Source: an uncultured Collinsella sp.
Lineage (GTDB): Bacteria > Actinomycetota > Coriobacteriia > Coriobacteriales > Coriobacteriaceae
DNA length: 13,650 nt
Assembly: GCA_959605475.1 (NCBI GenBank)
Contig: CAUHFS010000053.1
Span: forward strand, 1-13,650
Direction of reading: 5' to 3'
Shown: in pieces, positions 7,354 through 13,399 of the stretch
How positions within the stretch are numbered: position 1 is the first letter of the stretch
Layout: every line of letters begins with the position of its first letter
Program-made: the position numbers and the translations under genes
The notes under the pieces: model-generated
What the model was told of the DNA's origin: nothing
The model's input: the letters and a program-made list of their open reading frames with translations, nothing else
Database searches by the model: none

Positions 7354-7373
7354 TTGAAGGGAGCGGGATCGAC

Positions 7374-7727
7374 GTGGGTGCTGTTAGCGGCATGGCGCAG
7401 GTGAACGTTCGCGTAGATCGCAAGGTCAAGAACCGTGCCGAGGAGGTGCTGCGGCTTTCGGGTGGGTCACTGCCCGAGCTCATCAAAAAGGTGGTGGCTA
7501 AGGTCGCGCAGGGTGGCGGGCAGTGCGAGGAAGTGCTTGCGGCCGTCGACGACCGGCAGCAGACCGTCGCGCCCGATGCACCGTTCGCCGCATCATGGGC
7601 GGCGGCGGATCAGCTTTACGCGGACCTGGGCATCGCTACGTCGCCCGTATCTGACGATCGCGATTGGGACGCAATCTATTCCGACGCCATGGATGAGCAT
7701 TATCGCCAAAAGGGGATGATCCAGTGA
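7374..7727 (+). CDS. Antitoxin, ribbon-helix-helix-like (RelB/DinJ type)
   Basis: This 117-residue protein begins with a short strand and two helices, AQVNVRVDRKVKNRAEEVL followed by SLPELIKKVVAKV (about residues 8-45), typical of the ribbon-helix-helix DNA-binding fold of RelB/DinJ antitoxins. The C-terminal part, rich in Asp and Trp and ending near DDRDWDAIYSDAMDEHY, is suited to wrap the toxin. I chose the GTG at 7374 because GAAGGGAG lies about 11 bases before it; the ATG at 7392 has no ribosome site but would leave the fold intact. The stop overlaps the toxin's GTG start by four bases, the standard coupling for type II pairs. It would neutralise the PIN toxin and repress the operon through the nearby palindrome. 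Confidence 0.8.
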   Translation: MGAVSGMAQVNVRVDRKVKNRAEEVLRLSGGSLPELIKKVVAKVAQGGGQCEEVLAAVDDRQQTVAPDAPFAASWAAADQLYADLGIATSPVSDDRDWDAIYSDAMDEHYRQKGMIQ

Positions 7728-8239
7728 GCGGGGCGCCTCTCAAGATAATGGTGGATGCCAACGTATGGGTTGATTCGTTTTGCGTCGACCATGCTGAGTC
7801 GCTTGCCGCGCGTGCGTTTATTGGGCAGGCGGCGGAGACGGGGGCATTGCTGTTCTTTCCGGTGCATATCGCCAAGGACGTGCTGTACGTTGTCCAACAC
7901 GAGCTGAAGCGTAGCGTTCTTGCCAGTGGGGCAGCGCTCGACGAGGCGTCTGCCCGCGCAATTGGCGATGCGGCGTTGGCGTTTGTTCGGAACATGACCG
8001 AAAACGCCACGGCCGTGGGTGCAGATGCGTCGGACCTTTGGCTGGCCGACAAATACTTAGCGCTCCATCGCGATTACGAGGACAACTTGGTGCTCGCCGC
8101 GTGCAAGCGTGCGCAGGTCGATTACTTGGTGACAAACGATCGAAAGCTGCTCGAACATGCCGATCTTGCAGCAAAGACACCTTGTCAAATGATGCCGATT
8201 CTTGCCTTGGCCGAACGCGGCGGCGCGGCAATCGGTTGA
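7724..8239 (+). CDS. PIN-domain protein, probable toxin ribonuclease
   Basis: The 171-residue protein has the PIN pattern: a strand ending in the first acidic residue (IMVDANVWVD, Asp11 with Asn13 and Asp17) and a late DYEDNLVLAACKRAQVDYLVTND stretch (about 125-147) carrying the other metal-binding acidic residues and the alternating helix/strand ending. PIN proteins are Mg/Mn-dependent ribonucleases; in type II systems they usually cut tRNA, rRNA or mRNA, but the target here cannot be read. It starts at GTG within a GTGA overlap with the antitoxin stop, with AAAAGGGG eight bases upstream. At 171 residues it is longer than the common 130-140-residue VapC form. It is followed by a long terminator hairpin. 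Confidence 0.82.
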   Translation: MSGAPLKIMVDANVWVDSFCVDHAESLAARAFIGQAAETGALLFFPVHIAKDVLYVVQHELKRSVLASGAALDEASARAIGDAALAFVRNMTENATAVGADASDLWLADKYLALHRDYEDNLVLAACKRAQVDYLVTNDRKLLEHADLAAKTPCQMMPILALAERGGAAIG

Positions 8240-8251
8240 CGCGAACTGTTT

Positions 8252-8288
8252 GCGGGCCTCTTGGACGACGATGCGCCAAGGGGCCCGC
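8252..8288. terminator. Long hairpin between convergent genes, probable bidirectional terminator
   Basis: GCGGGCCTCTTGG (8252-8264) pairs with CCAAGGGGCCCGC (8276-8288): 13 pairs, one a G-T wobble, around an 11-base loop. It lies 12 bases after the toxin stop and 9 bases beyond the stop of the minus-strand gene. Neither side has a long T-tract (plus side GTCTGCTATTT), so termination strength is uncertain. Confidence 0.6.
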
Positions 8289-8297
8289 GTCTGCTAT

Positions 8298-8732
8298 TTA
8301 CAAAAGCTCGGCCTTAATGGCGGGACTTTCTGCGAGCTGCTCGGCTGCCTTTTCGTCGGAGCTGTCGAGTGCTGCCAGACTGCGGTAGACCCACTCGTTG
8401 ACCTGGGTGTTCTTGACGCCTGCGGTCTGCATGAGGGCGCCTACCTCGCGGATTGCTGCGAGCAGATCGGCTTTGGGACCCGCGAGCTCGACCTCGATAC
8501 CGTGGTAGGCGGCCACGCCGCGGTTCTCACTCACGTGGTCGATAAAGCCCTCGACGGTCTCAAGCTGCTGGGCGAGAGCTGCATCATCGTCAACGTCCAG
8601 CGCGACGAGTGCGTTCGATACCGTGAGGGCGGGATGTCCGCAGGGGACAAAGCCCTCGATGACATCCATAGCTTCGGTAATGGTTGAGCCCAGGCCTGCG
8701 AGGGCATCGACGAGTTGCTGTTTGGTATCCAT
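8298..8732 (-). CDS. Unrecognised small acidic protein
   Basis: This is a 144-residue, acidic, alanine-rich, largely helical-looking protein with no membrane segment or signal peptide and a single cysteine in GFVPCGHPAL (residues 27-36). I do not recognise a family. Real-gene evidence is an AAAGGA ribosome site seven bases before the ATG at 8732, a -10-like TATATT about 37 bases upstream, coding-like codon use over the whole length, and a terminator hairpin beyond its stop. It is a single-gene unit between the toxin-antitoxin pair (convergent) and ssrA (divergent). The regular helical periodicity suggests a soluble helical bundle; nothing supports a particular function. Confidence 0.72.
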   Translation of the reverse strand: MDTKQQLVDALAGLGSTITEAMDVIEGFVPCGHPALTVSNALVALDVDDDAALAQQLETVEGFIDHVSENRGVAAYHGIEVELAGPKADLLAAIREVGALMQTAGVKNTQVNEWVYRSLAALDSSDEKAAEQLAESPAIKAELL

Positions 8733-8768
8733 AACGGTCCTTTCGACGGGTCAATTTTGCTTGGCGAA

Positions 8769-8774
8769 AATATA
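8769..8774 (-). promoter_or_regulatory. Possible -10 element of the minus-strand small gene
   Basis: On the minus strand TATATT (8774-8769) matches the -10 consensus at 5 of 6 positions and would give a leader of about 30 bases before the ATG at 8732. No good -35 box is visible at 16-18 bases, so this is weak. Confidence 0.3.
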
Positions 8775-8864
8775 CGTGACGCGATCGGTAACAAAAGTGC
8801 GAAGTGCGGCGCACATTGGGGTCTTCACAGCTCGTGCATAGAACAGCTGTCCGCTTTCAGAACG

Positions 8865-8873
8865 TGGTAAGAT
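8865..8873 (+). promoter_or_regulatory. Possible extended -10 promoter upstream of ssrA
   Basis: TG-G-TAAGAT (8865-8873) has the extended -10 form with no convincing -35 box. The same layout, TGGTAAACT, precedes the PTS EIIA gene at 13350-13358. If used, the start lies near 8880 and the tmRNA precursor would carry about 90 extra 5' bases. Confidence 0.4.
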
Positions 8874-8886
8874 AACACTCCACAAG

Positions 8887-8948
8887 CGGGGCTCGCCCCG
8901 TATGTTCCTTGAAAAGTCGACGGTTATCGGGTGTTTGCAGGCCCGATA
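8887..8948 (+). other. Two hairpins between the ssrA promoter candidate and the mature tmRNA
   Basis: CGGGG and CCCCG enclose a CTCG loop (8887-8900), and TATCGGG (8925-8931) pairs perfectly with CCCGATA (8942-8948) around a 10-base loop. Neither is followed by a T-run. They may be precursor structures removed when the tmRNA 5' end is matured, or an unrelated small element. Confidence 0.35.
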
Positions 8949-8971
8949 CCATCCAGACTTTCCCGACATTC

Positions 8972-9335
8972 GGGGGCGACTGGTTTCGACACGATAGCTC
9001 TGAGAGAGGAAGCAAGCCGAGGTCTCCTCGCCTCGTTAAACAGGGGTACCGTCAAATTGAATTGACAACAACTCTTCTTTTGAGCCTATGGCTCTCGCTG
9101 CTTAATTTATAGCGGCGCGTCAACCCGGTGATTTCCCCGACACCGGCGCGACGTCATCTTAGGGGAATGCTCCTGCGCACGTAATCGGTATGGCGCGGGC
9201 TAAGACCGAACCGGTTAGGACGTCGCGAGCGTGTCGCTGCGCGCAAGGCGTCCGAGACTAAACCAGCGACTGAGCTTGGAGATGCCAATCAAGGGGCTTT
9301 CGTGGACCGGAGTTCGATTCTCCGCGCCTCCACCA
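8972..9335 (+). ncRNA. ssrA: tmRNA (transfer-messenger RNA)
   Basis: This 364-base RNA rescues ribosomes stalled on broken mRNA, adding a degradation tag to the nascent protein with SmpB. The 5' end GGGGGCGACTGGTTTCGAC is the conserved tmRNA start. The 3' end has a perfect T-stem/loop (CGGAG TTCGATT CTCCG) followed by the acceptor strand and an encoded CCA. The acceptor stem pairs GGGGGCG with CGCCTCC through seven pairs, one a G-U. An internal reading frame ends in Ala-Leu-Ala-Ala-stop, the expected tag ending. The stretch between tag and 3' domain is rich in complementary segments, consistent with the usual pseudoknots. The gene is a single unit with its own terminator. Confidence 0.97.
9064..9105 (+). 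other. tmRNA tag reading frame
   Basis: Reading from GAC at 9064 gives DNNSSFEPMALAA and then TAA (9103-9105). The ALAA end is the standard protease signal. The same frame has ATT at 9061 and a TGA at 9058-9060, so the resume codon must be ATT or later; GAC is the more likely choice, but the exact first residue is not certain. Confidence 0.75.
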
Positions 9336-9346
9336 TAAGTAACAGG

Positions 9347-9377
9347 CAGGTAGATATTCGTATCTACCTGTCTTTTT
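9347..9377 (+). terminator. Intrinsic terminator of ssrA
   Basis: CAGGTAGATA (9347-9356) pairs perfectly with TATCTACCTG (9361-9370) around a TTCG tetraloop, followed by TCTTTTTATTT. It begins 12 bases after the tmRNA CCA. Confidence 0.93.
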
Positions 9378-9391
9378 ATTTCTAGTCCGTA

Positions 9392-9438
9392 CCGCGGAGA
9401 ATCGAACTCTGTGCAGGGCGCGGGCGTTAAGCAAACGC
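9392..9438. repeat. 47-bp direct repeat, copy 1, containing an inverted tmRNA T-arm
   Basis: This copy matches the copy at 9603-9649 at 44 of 47 positions, at a distance of 211 bp. Its bases 9393-9409 (CGCGGAGAATCGAACTC) are the exact reverse complement of tmRNA bases 9310-9326, i.e. its T-arm in opposite orientation. The last seven bases also form the left arm of a hairpin. Confidence 0.85.
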
Positions 9439-9512
9439 GAAGCGTTTGTAGCCCGCGGGCGAGGACGGCGGCAGCCGGCCGAAGCCGGTGCGTATTTGCG
9501 AAGCAAATACGC
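9432..9512. repeat. Cluster of short perfect hairpins with GAA-type loops
   Basis: CAAACGC-GAA-GCGTTTG spans 9432-9448, CCGGC-CGAA-GCCGG spans 9475-9488, and GCGTATTTGC-GAA-GCAAATACGC spans 9490-9512. A 10-bp palindrome GCCCGCGGGC lies between at 9451-9460. Two of the hairpins contain GCGAAGC, a sequence known to form an exceptionally stable DNA mini-hairpin. None has a T-tract, so they are not ordinary terminators. Confidence 0.75.
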
Positions 9513-9602
9513 GGATTCTCCGCGCAAAGCCTCGACTGGATATAGATTCGATGCCGACCGGATGACAGCCTGCCGTGTCCCGCGCGGACGGATCCCCTCC
9601 AC

Positions 9603-9649
9603 CCGCGGAGAATCGAACTCTATGCAGGGCGCGGGCGTAAAGAAAACGC
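9603..9649. repeat. 47-bp direct repeat, copy 2, containing an inverted tmRNA T-arm
   Basis: This is the second copy of the repeat at 9392-9438, differing at three positions. Bases 9604-9620 again equal the reverse complement of tmRNA 9310-9326. It is preceded by CCTCCACC in tmRNA orientation and is followed after 15 bases by the 62-bp tandem repeats. Confidence 0.85.
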
Positions 9650-9664
9650 CTCAGTGACGCAGAG

Positions 9665-9912
9665 TGGGACGCGCTTTCCCAATGGCAGCCCAGGCGGAAA
9701 GCCCATCCCGGAATCCGCGCTCAGACTGGGACGTAGTTTCCGGATGACACATCAAGCGGAAACCGCATCCCGGAATCCGCGCTCAGACTGGGACGCGCTT
9801 TCCCAACGGCGGTCCAAACGGAAAGTTCATCCCGGAATCCCGCCTCAAACTGGGACGCACTTTCCGCTTCACCTGCCGCCTCGAAAAACCTGCGCGCCCT
9901 CCATCCCAAAAC
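9665..9912. repeat. Tandem array with exact 62-bp period, three conserved units and one diverged
   Basis: TGGGAC recurs at 9665, 9727, 9789 and 9851, and TGGG again at 9913, always 62 bp apart. Each of the first three units carries nested complementary segments: GGGA with TCCC outside and CTTTCC with GGAAAG inside (GTTTCC with GGAAAC in unit 2), around a 16-base loop, followed by GGAATCC. The fourth unit keeps the first 15 bases but loses the right half of the stem. Since 62 is not a multiple of three, an open frame across the array changes phase at each unit and is not a repetitive protein. The array ends 40 bases before the patatin-like gene. Confidence 0.85.
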
Positions 9913-9952
9913 TGGGTAGAAGAAAGTCAAAACGCAATCGCAGGAGGTCAAT

Positions 9953-10831
9953 ATGACTGCAGAAGATAAGGCAAAGAACGCCGGCAAGGTCGCGCTCGTC
10001 TTGGAGGGTGGCAGTTTTCGTGGGCAGTTTACCGCCGGCGTGCTCGACGTTCTCATGGAGGCCGGTGTCGAAATTCCGGCGGTATATGGCGTATCGGCCG
10101 GTGCGCTCAACGGCGTCAACTACAAGTCACACCAGATCGGTCGCGTCAATCGCATCAACCTGACCTTCTGCAATGACAACCGCTACATGGGTGCCGCATC
10201 CTTCGCATCCACGGGCTCCATCGTGGGTTACGACTTTATCTTCAACGATATCCAGGACCGCCTGGATCCCTTTGACAACGAGGCGTTCGACGCGAGCCCC
10301 ATCGAGATGTACGCCGTCGCGACGGACATGCTGTTTGGAACCGCTGCCTACCTGCCGGTCAAAAGCGCCGTGCTCGACCTCGATGCTGTGCGCGCCTCCA
10401 CCTCGCTGCCGCTGGTGACGCCGCCGGTCGAGATCGACGGGCACAAATACGTCGACGGCGGCGTGGCCGATTCGGTTCCTATCGAGCATGTGCTCGAGGA
10501 GGCGGGCTTCGACCGTGCGGTCGTCATCGTCACCCAGGACCGCTCGTACGAGAAAAAGCCCTACGAGTTTATGCCTGCCGCGCGCGCCCGCTATGCCGAC
10601 TACCCCTACCTGCTCGAGGCTATCGAGACGCGCCACGACCGCTATAACCTCCAGCGCATGCACCTGTGGAAGTATGAGCGCGAGGGCTGCGCGCTGGTCA
10701 TCGCTCCGCAAAAGCCGGTCGAGGTCGGCCATGTCGAGCACGATCCGGCAAAGCTTTTGGACCTGTATATCCAGGGCCGTCAGGAGGCAAAGCGCCTGCT
10801 CGCGGAAATCCAAGAGTTCGTTGAGCGCTAG
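9953..10831 (+). CDS. Patatin-like phospholipase/acylhydrolase (YjjU/RssA-like)
   Basis: The 292-residue protein has the complete patatin catalytic set: oxyanion loop GGSFRG (19-24), nucleophile elbow GVSAG with Ser48 (46-50), and DGG with the dyad Asp168 (168-170). It lacks a signal peptide or membrane segment, so it should be cytoplasmic, acting on lipid acyl esters; the substrate is unknown. Length and layout fit the bacterial RssA/YjjU type rather than secreted ExoU-like toxins. A strong AGGAGGT ribosome site precedes the ATG. The gene stands alone between the 62-bp repeat array and the ribosomal protein promoter. I see neither a clear promoter nor a clear terminator for it, so its transcription may begin within the repeat region. 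Confidence 0.92.
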   Translation: MTAEDKAKNAGKVALVLEGGSFRGQFTAGVLDVLMEAGVEIPAVYGVSAGALNGVNYKSHQIGRVNRINLTFCNDNRYMGAASFASTGSIVGYDFIFNDIQDRLDPFDNEAFDASPIEMYAVATDMLFGTAAYLPVKSAVLDLDAVRASTSLPLVTPPVEIDGHKYVDGGVADSVPIEHVLEEAGFDRAVVIVTQDRSYEKKPYEFMPAARARYADYPYLLEAIETRHDRYNLQRMHLWKYEREGCALVIAPQKPVEVGHVEHDPAKLLDLYIQGRQEAKRLLAEIQEFVER

Positions 10832-10931
10832 CGACGGCGAACCCTCAAAAAATGACAACAGCTAAAGAGTTGGAAAAATCACGGCTCGTGGATGACATGT
10901 GCAGAAACTCTGGTCGGAGCCAAAATACCTG

Positions 10932-10959
10932 TTGACTCGTACGGCGAGCGGGGTAATAT
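10932..10959 (+). promoter_or_regulatory. Promoter of the rplM-rpsI operon
   Basis: TTGACT (10932-10937, 5 of 6) and TAATAT (10954-10959, 4 of 6) are separated by 16 bases. The start would be near 10966, giving a leader of about 60 bases. Confidence 0.72.
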
Positions 10960-10965
10960 GGACGG

Positions 10966-10997
10966 GTTACTTGCAGAGCCCCGTGAATCTCTGTAAC
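10966..10997 (+). promoter_or_regulatory. Hairpin at the start of the rplM leader, candidate autoregulatory element
   Basis: GTTA and CAGAG (10966-10969, 10974-10978) pair with CTCTG and TAAC (10989-10997), with a 4-base bulge and a 10-base loop. It would form at the very 5' end of the transcript. L13 leaders that bind the ribosomal protein are known in Firmicutes; whether this is an equivalent is inference. Confidence 0.35.
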
Positions 10998-11025
10998 AAC
11001 ACGTACTGTACATGGAGGAGTCTAA

Positions 11026-11469
11026 GTGATTTCGAAATCGACTCACTACGCCAAGCAGGGCGAGGTCCAGCGCAACTGGGTTCTCGTCGACGCCGATGGT
11101 GCTGTCCTGGGCCGTCTTGCCACCCAGATCGCAATGATCCTGCGCGGTAAGAACAAGCCCCAGTTCACGCCCAACAGCGACTGCGGCGACTTCGTTGTCG
11201 TCATCAACGCCGATAAGGTCCAGCTTACCGGTAACAAGGCCGACACGAAGACCTATTATCGCCACAGCGGCTACAACGGCGGCCTCAAGGCTGAGAGCTT
11301 CCGCCAGGCTATGGAGAAGCACCCGGAGAAGGTCATCGAGCGCGCCGTTCGCGGTATGCTGCCCAAGACCACCCTCGGCCGTGCCCAGATGACCAAGCTT
11401 AAGGTCTACGCTGGTGCCGAGCATCCGCACGCTGCCCAGAACCCCACGAAGATTGAGCTGGAGGCTTAA
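11026..11469 (+). CDS. rplM: Large-subunit ribosomal protein L13 (uL13)
   Basis: The 147 residues match L13 along the whole length: WVLVDADGAVLGRLAT near 15-32, INADKVQLTGNK near 63-74, the GMLPK block and the closing LKVYAGAEHPHAAQNP. L13 is an early-assembly protein of the 50S subunit. The start is a GTG with GGAGGAG upstream. It opens the conserved two-gene operon with rpsI, whose ATG follows two bases after this stop. Codon use is strongly biased towards C/G-ending codons, as expected for a highly expressed gene. Confidence 0.98.
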   Translation: MISKSTHYAKQGEVQRNWVLVDADGAVLGRLATQIAMILRGKNKPQFTPNSDCGDFVVVINADKVQLTGNKADTKTYYRHSGYNGGLKAESFRQAMEKHPEKVIERAVRGMLPKTTLGRAQMTKLKVYAGAEHPHAAQNPTKIELEA

Positions 11470-11471
11470 AG

Positions 11472-11867
<396 letters not shown>

Positions 11868-11897
11868 GGTTTTATCTCCTTTCGAGATACAATGTAC

Positions 11898-11941
11898 AAG
11901 CGGGGCCTGCCGATTCCTCGGCGGGTCCCGCTTTTCTTTTT
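11898..11941 (+). terminator. Intrinsic terminator of the rplM-rpsI operon
   Basis: Bases 11898-11913 pair with 11918-11933 in a 16-bp stem (two G-T wobbles) around a TTCC loop, followed by TTCTTTTT. It lies 30 bases after the rpsI stop. A smaller hairpin, TATCTC with GAGATA (11873-11889), precedes it. Confidence 0.92.
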
Positions 11942-11990
11942 CGACTAGGGTGGGCGGTTGCATATCGCCTGCTAGGGAAGGAGCGATCCT

Positions 11991-13328
11991 ATGCCCCAGA
12001 ACATCTTCGGTACCGACGGCGTCCGTGGCGTCGCCAATGCCGACCTTTCGTGCGACCTCGCGTTTCGCCTGGGCCGCGCGGCGACCAAGTTCCTTGGTCC
12101 GGATATCTGCGTCGGCCGCGACACGCGTCTTTCGGGTACTATGCTCGAGAGCGCTCTGACCGCTGGCATTATGGCAGAGGGCGGTCGTCCGCACTGCTGC
12201 GGCGTCATCCCCACGCCTGCCGTGGCGCTGCTCACCGTCCAGAATGAGCTCGACGGCGGCATCGTCATCTCTGCTTCGCATAATCCGCCGGAGTTCAACG
12301 GCATCAAGTTCTTTAGCCGCAAGGGCATGAAGCTTCCCGATGCGGTCGAGGAAGAGATCAGCGCCTGGGTCATGTCCGAGGAAGCCATGGCTGCCGACAC
12401 GCTGCCGACCGGTGCCGGCGTGGGCCACATCATCAAGATGAAGGACGCTCGCAAGGCATACGTCGACCACGCCATCGATACGCTTGATGGCCTGAGGCTC
12501 GATGGCCTGGTGGTTGCCGTCGACTGCGGTCACGGTGCTTCCTGCCAGACCACGCCTGCCGCGCTGCAGCGCCTGGGTGCCACGGTCCATGCCATCAACA
12601 CCGATTACTGCGGCACCGACATCAATGTCGAGTGCGGCTCTACGCACCTCGAGCCCCTGCGCGAGCTCGTGCTGCGCACCCATGCTGACATCGGTCTGGC
12701 CCACGACGGCGACGCCGACCGCGTACTGTTCGTGGACAGCGAGGGCAATGAGATCGACGGCGACTACATCCTGGCTATCTGCGGTTCTGACCTCGCCGCC
12801 CGCGGCAAGCTCGCCAACTCCGAGATCGTCTCGACCGTCATGTGCAACCTTGGCTTCTCCATCGCTATGAAGGAGCAGGGCTTCGAGATGGTTCAGACCG
12901 CTGTGGGCGACCGCTACGTTTTGGAGCGTATGCTTGCGGACGGTGCCGTCATCGGCGGCGAACAGTCCGGCCACATCATCTTCCTGGAGCACAACACCAC
13001 CGGTGACGGCCTGGTGACGGCTCTTCAGCTGCTGGCCGTGCTTAAGCGCACCGGTCGCACCCTCACCGATCTTGCCGGCATCATGAAGAAGTACCCGCAG
13101 GTACTCGTCAACGTGCATTCCGACAACAAGGCTGGTCTGGACGATTGCCAGCCCATCTGGGATGCCGTCGCTGCTGCCGAGAAGGAGCTTGACGGCCGCG
13201 GCCGCATTCTGGTGCGCCCGAGCGGTACCGAGCCGCTGGTCCGCGTTATGGCCGAGGCCGAGACGCACGAGCTGACCCAGCGCGTTGTTGACGACATCGT
13301 CGAGGTTGTCAAGCGCGAACTTCCCTAA
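11991..13328 (+). CDS. glmM: Phosphoglucosamine mutase
   Basis: The 445-residue enzyme converts glucosamine-6-phosphate to glucosamine-1-phosphate in the route to UDP-GlcNAc and hence peptidoglycan. It shows all four domains: the N-terminal FGTDGVRG (6-13), the phosphoserine loop SASHNP (Ser96), the Mg-binding DGDADR (239-244), the sugar-binding GGEQSGH (323-329) and the C-terminal phosphate-binding RPSGTEP (409-415). Length is typical for GlmM rather than the longer phosphomannomutases. GGAAGGAG lies upstream of the ATG. The rplM-rpsI-glmM order is common in Actinobacteria and relatives. No clear promoter lies between the upstream terminator and this gene, so partial readthrough may supply its mRNA. 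Confidence 0.97.
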   Translation: MPQNIFGTDGVRGVANADLSCDLAFRLGRAATKFLGPDICVGRDTRLSGTMLESALTAGIMAEGGRPHCCGVIPTPAVALLTVQNELDGGIVISASHNPPEFNGIKFFSRKGMKLPDAVEEEISAWVMSEEAMAADTLPTGAGVGHIIKMKDARKAYVDHAIDTLDGLRLDGLVVAVDCGHGASCQTTPAALQRLGATVHAINTDYCGTDINVECGSTHLEPLRELVLRTHADIGLAHDGDADRVLFVDSEGNEIDGDYILAICGSDLAARGKLANSEIVSTVMCNLGFSIAMKEQGFEMVQTAVGDRYVLERMLADGAVIGGEQSGHIIFLEHNTTGDGLVTALQLLAVLKRTGRTLTDLAGIMKKYPQVLVNVHSDNKAGLDDCQPIWDAVAAAEKELDGRGRILVRPSGTEPLVRVMAEAETHELTQRVVDDIVEVVKRELP

Positions 13329-13358
13329 TGGTCAAAAACGAGTGCCAAGTGGTAAACT
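13329..13358 (+). promoter_or_regulatory. Possible promoter of the PTS EIIA gene
   Basis: TGGTCA (13329-13334) and TAAACT (13353-13358) each match consensus at 4 of 6 positions with an 18-base spacer; a TG one base before the -10 gives the extended form. Weak but well placed, 41 bases before the start codon. Confidence 0.4.
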
Positions 13359-13399
13359 GTTAAGGCTATTTTGGTCGATTGGTATGTCCGAGGGGGAGC

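Larger units (their letters stand above)
9378..9664. other. Non-coding, hairpin-rich segment downstream of ssrA
   Basis: No credible gene lies here. The segment is GC-rich and holds two long direct repeats, a cluster of short perfect hairpins and several fragments resembling the tmRNA 3' end. A direct-orientation fragment GATTCTCCGCGC sits near 9514-9525, and CCTCCACC lies immediately before the second direct repeat. It looks like an accumulation of recombination scars or REP-like elements at the ssrA 3' end, a well-known integration hot spot. No integrase or transposase gene is present in the window. Confidence 0.6.

Noticed and set aside
9258..9602. Minus-strand open frame with the string WWRRGESNSGP
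   Set aside because: It is the antisense of the tmRNA T-arm, a common false gene call; the rest runs through terminator and hairpins and has no ribosome site.
9665..9912. CRISPR array
   Set aside because: The units are contiguous 62-bp repeats without distinct repeat/spacer division, and there are no cas genes.
9378..9952. An integrated mobile element at ssrA
   Set aside because: There is no integrase, transposase or intact direct-orientation att duplication in the window; only scar-like repeats are visible.
9654..9956. Plus-strand open frame over the 62-bp array
   Set aside because: The repeat period is not a multiple of three, no repeated peptide results, and there is no ribosome site.
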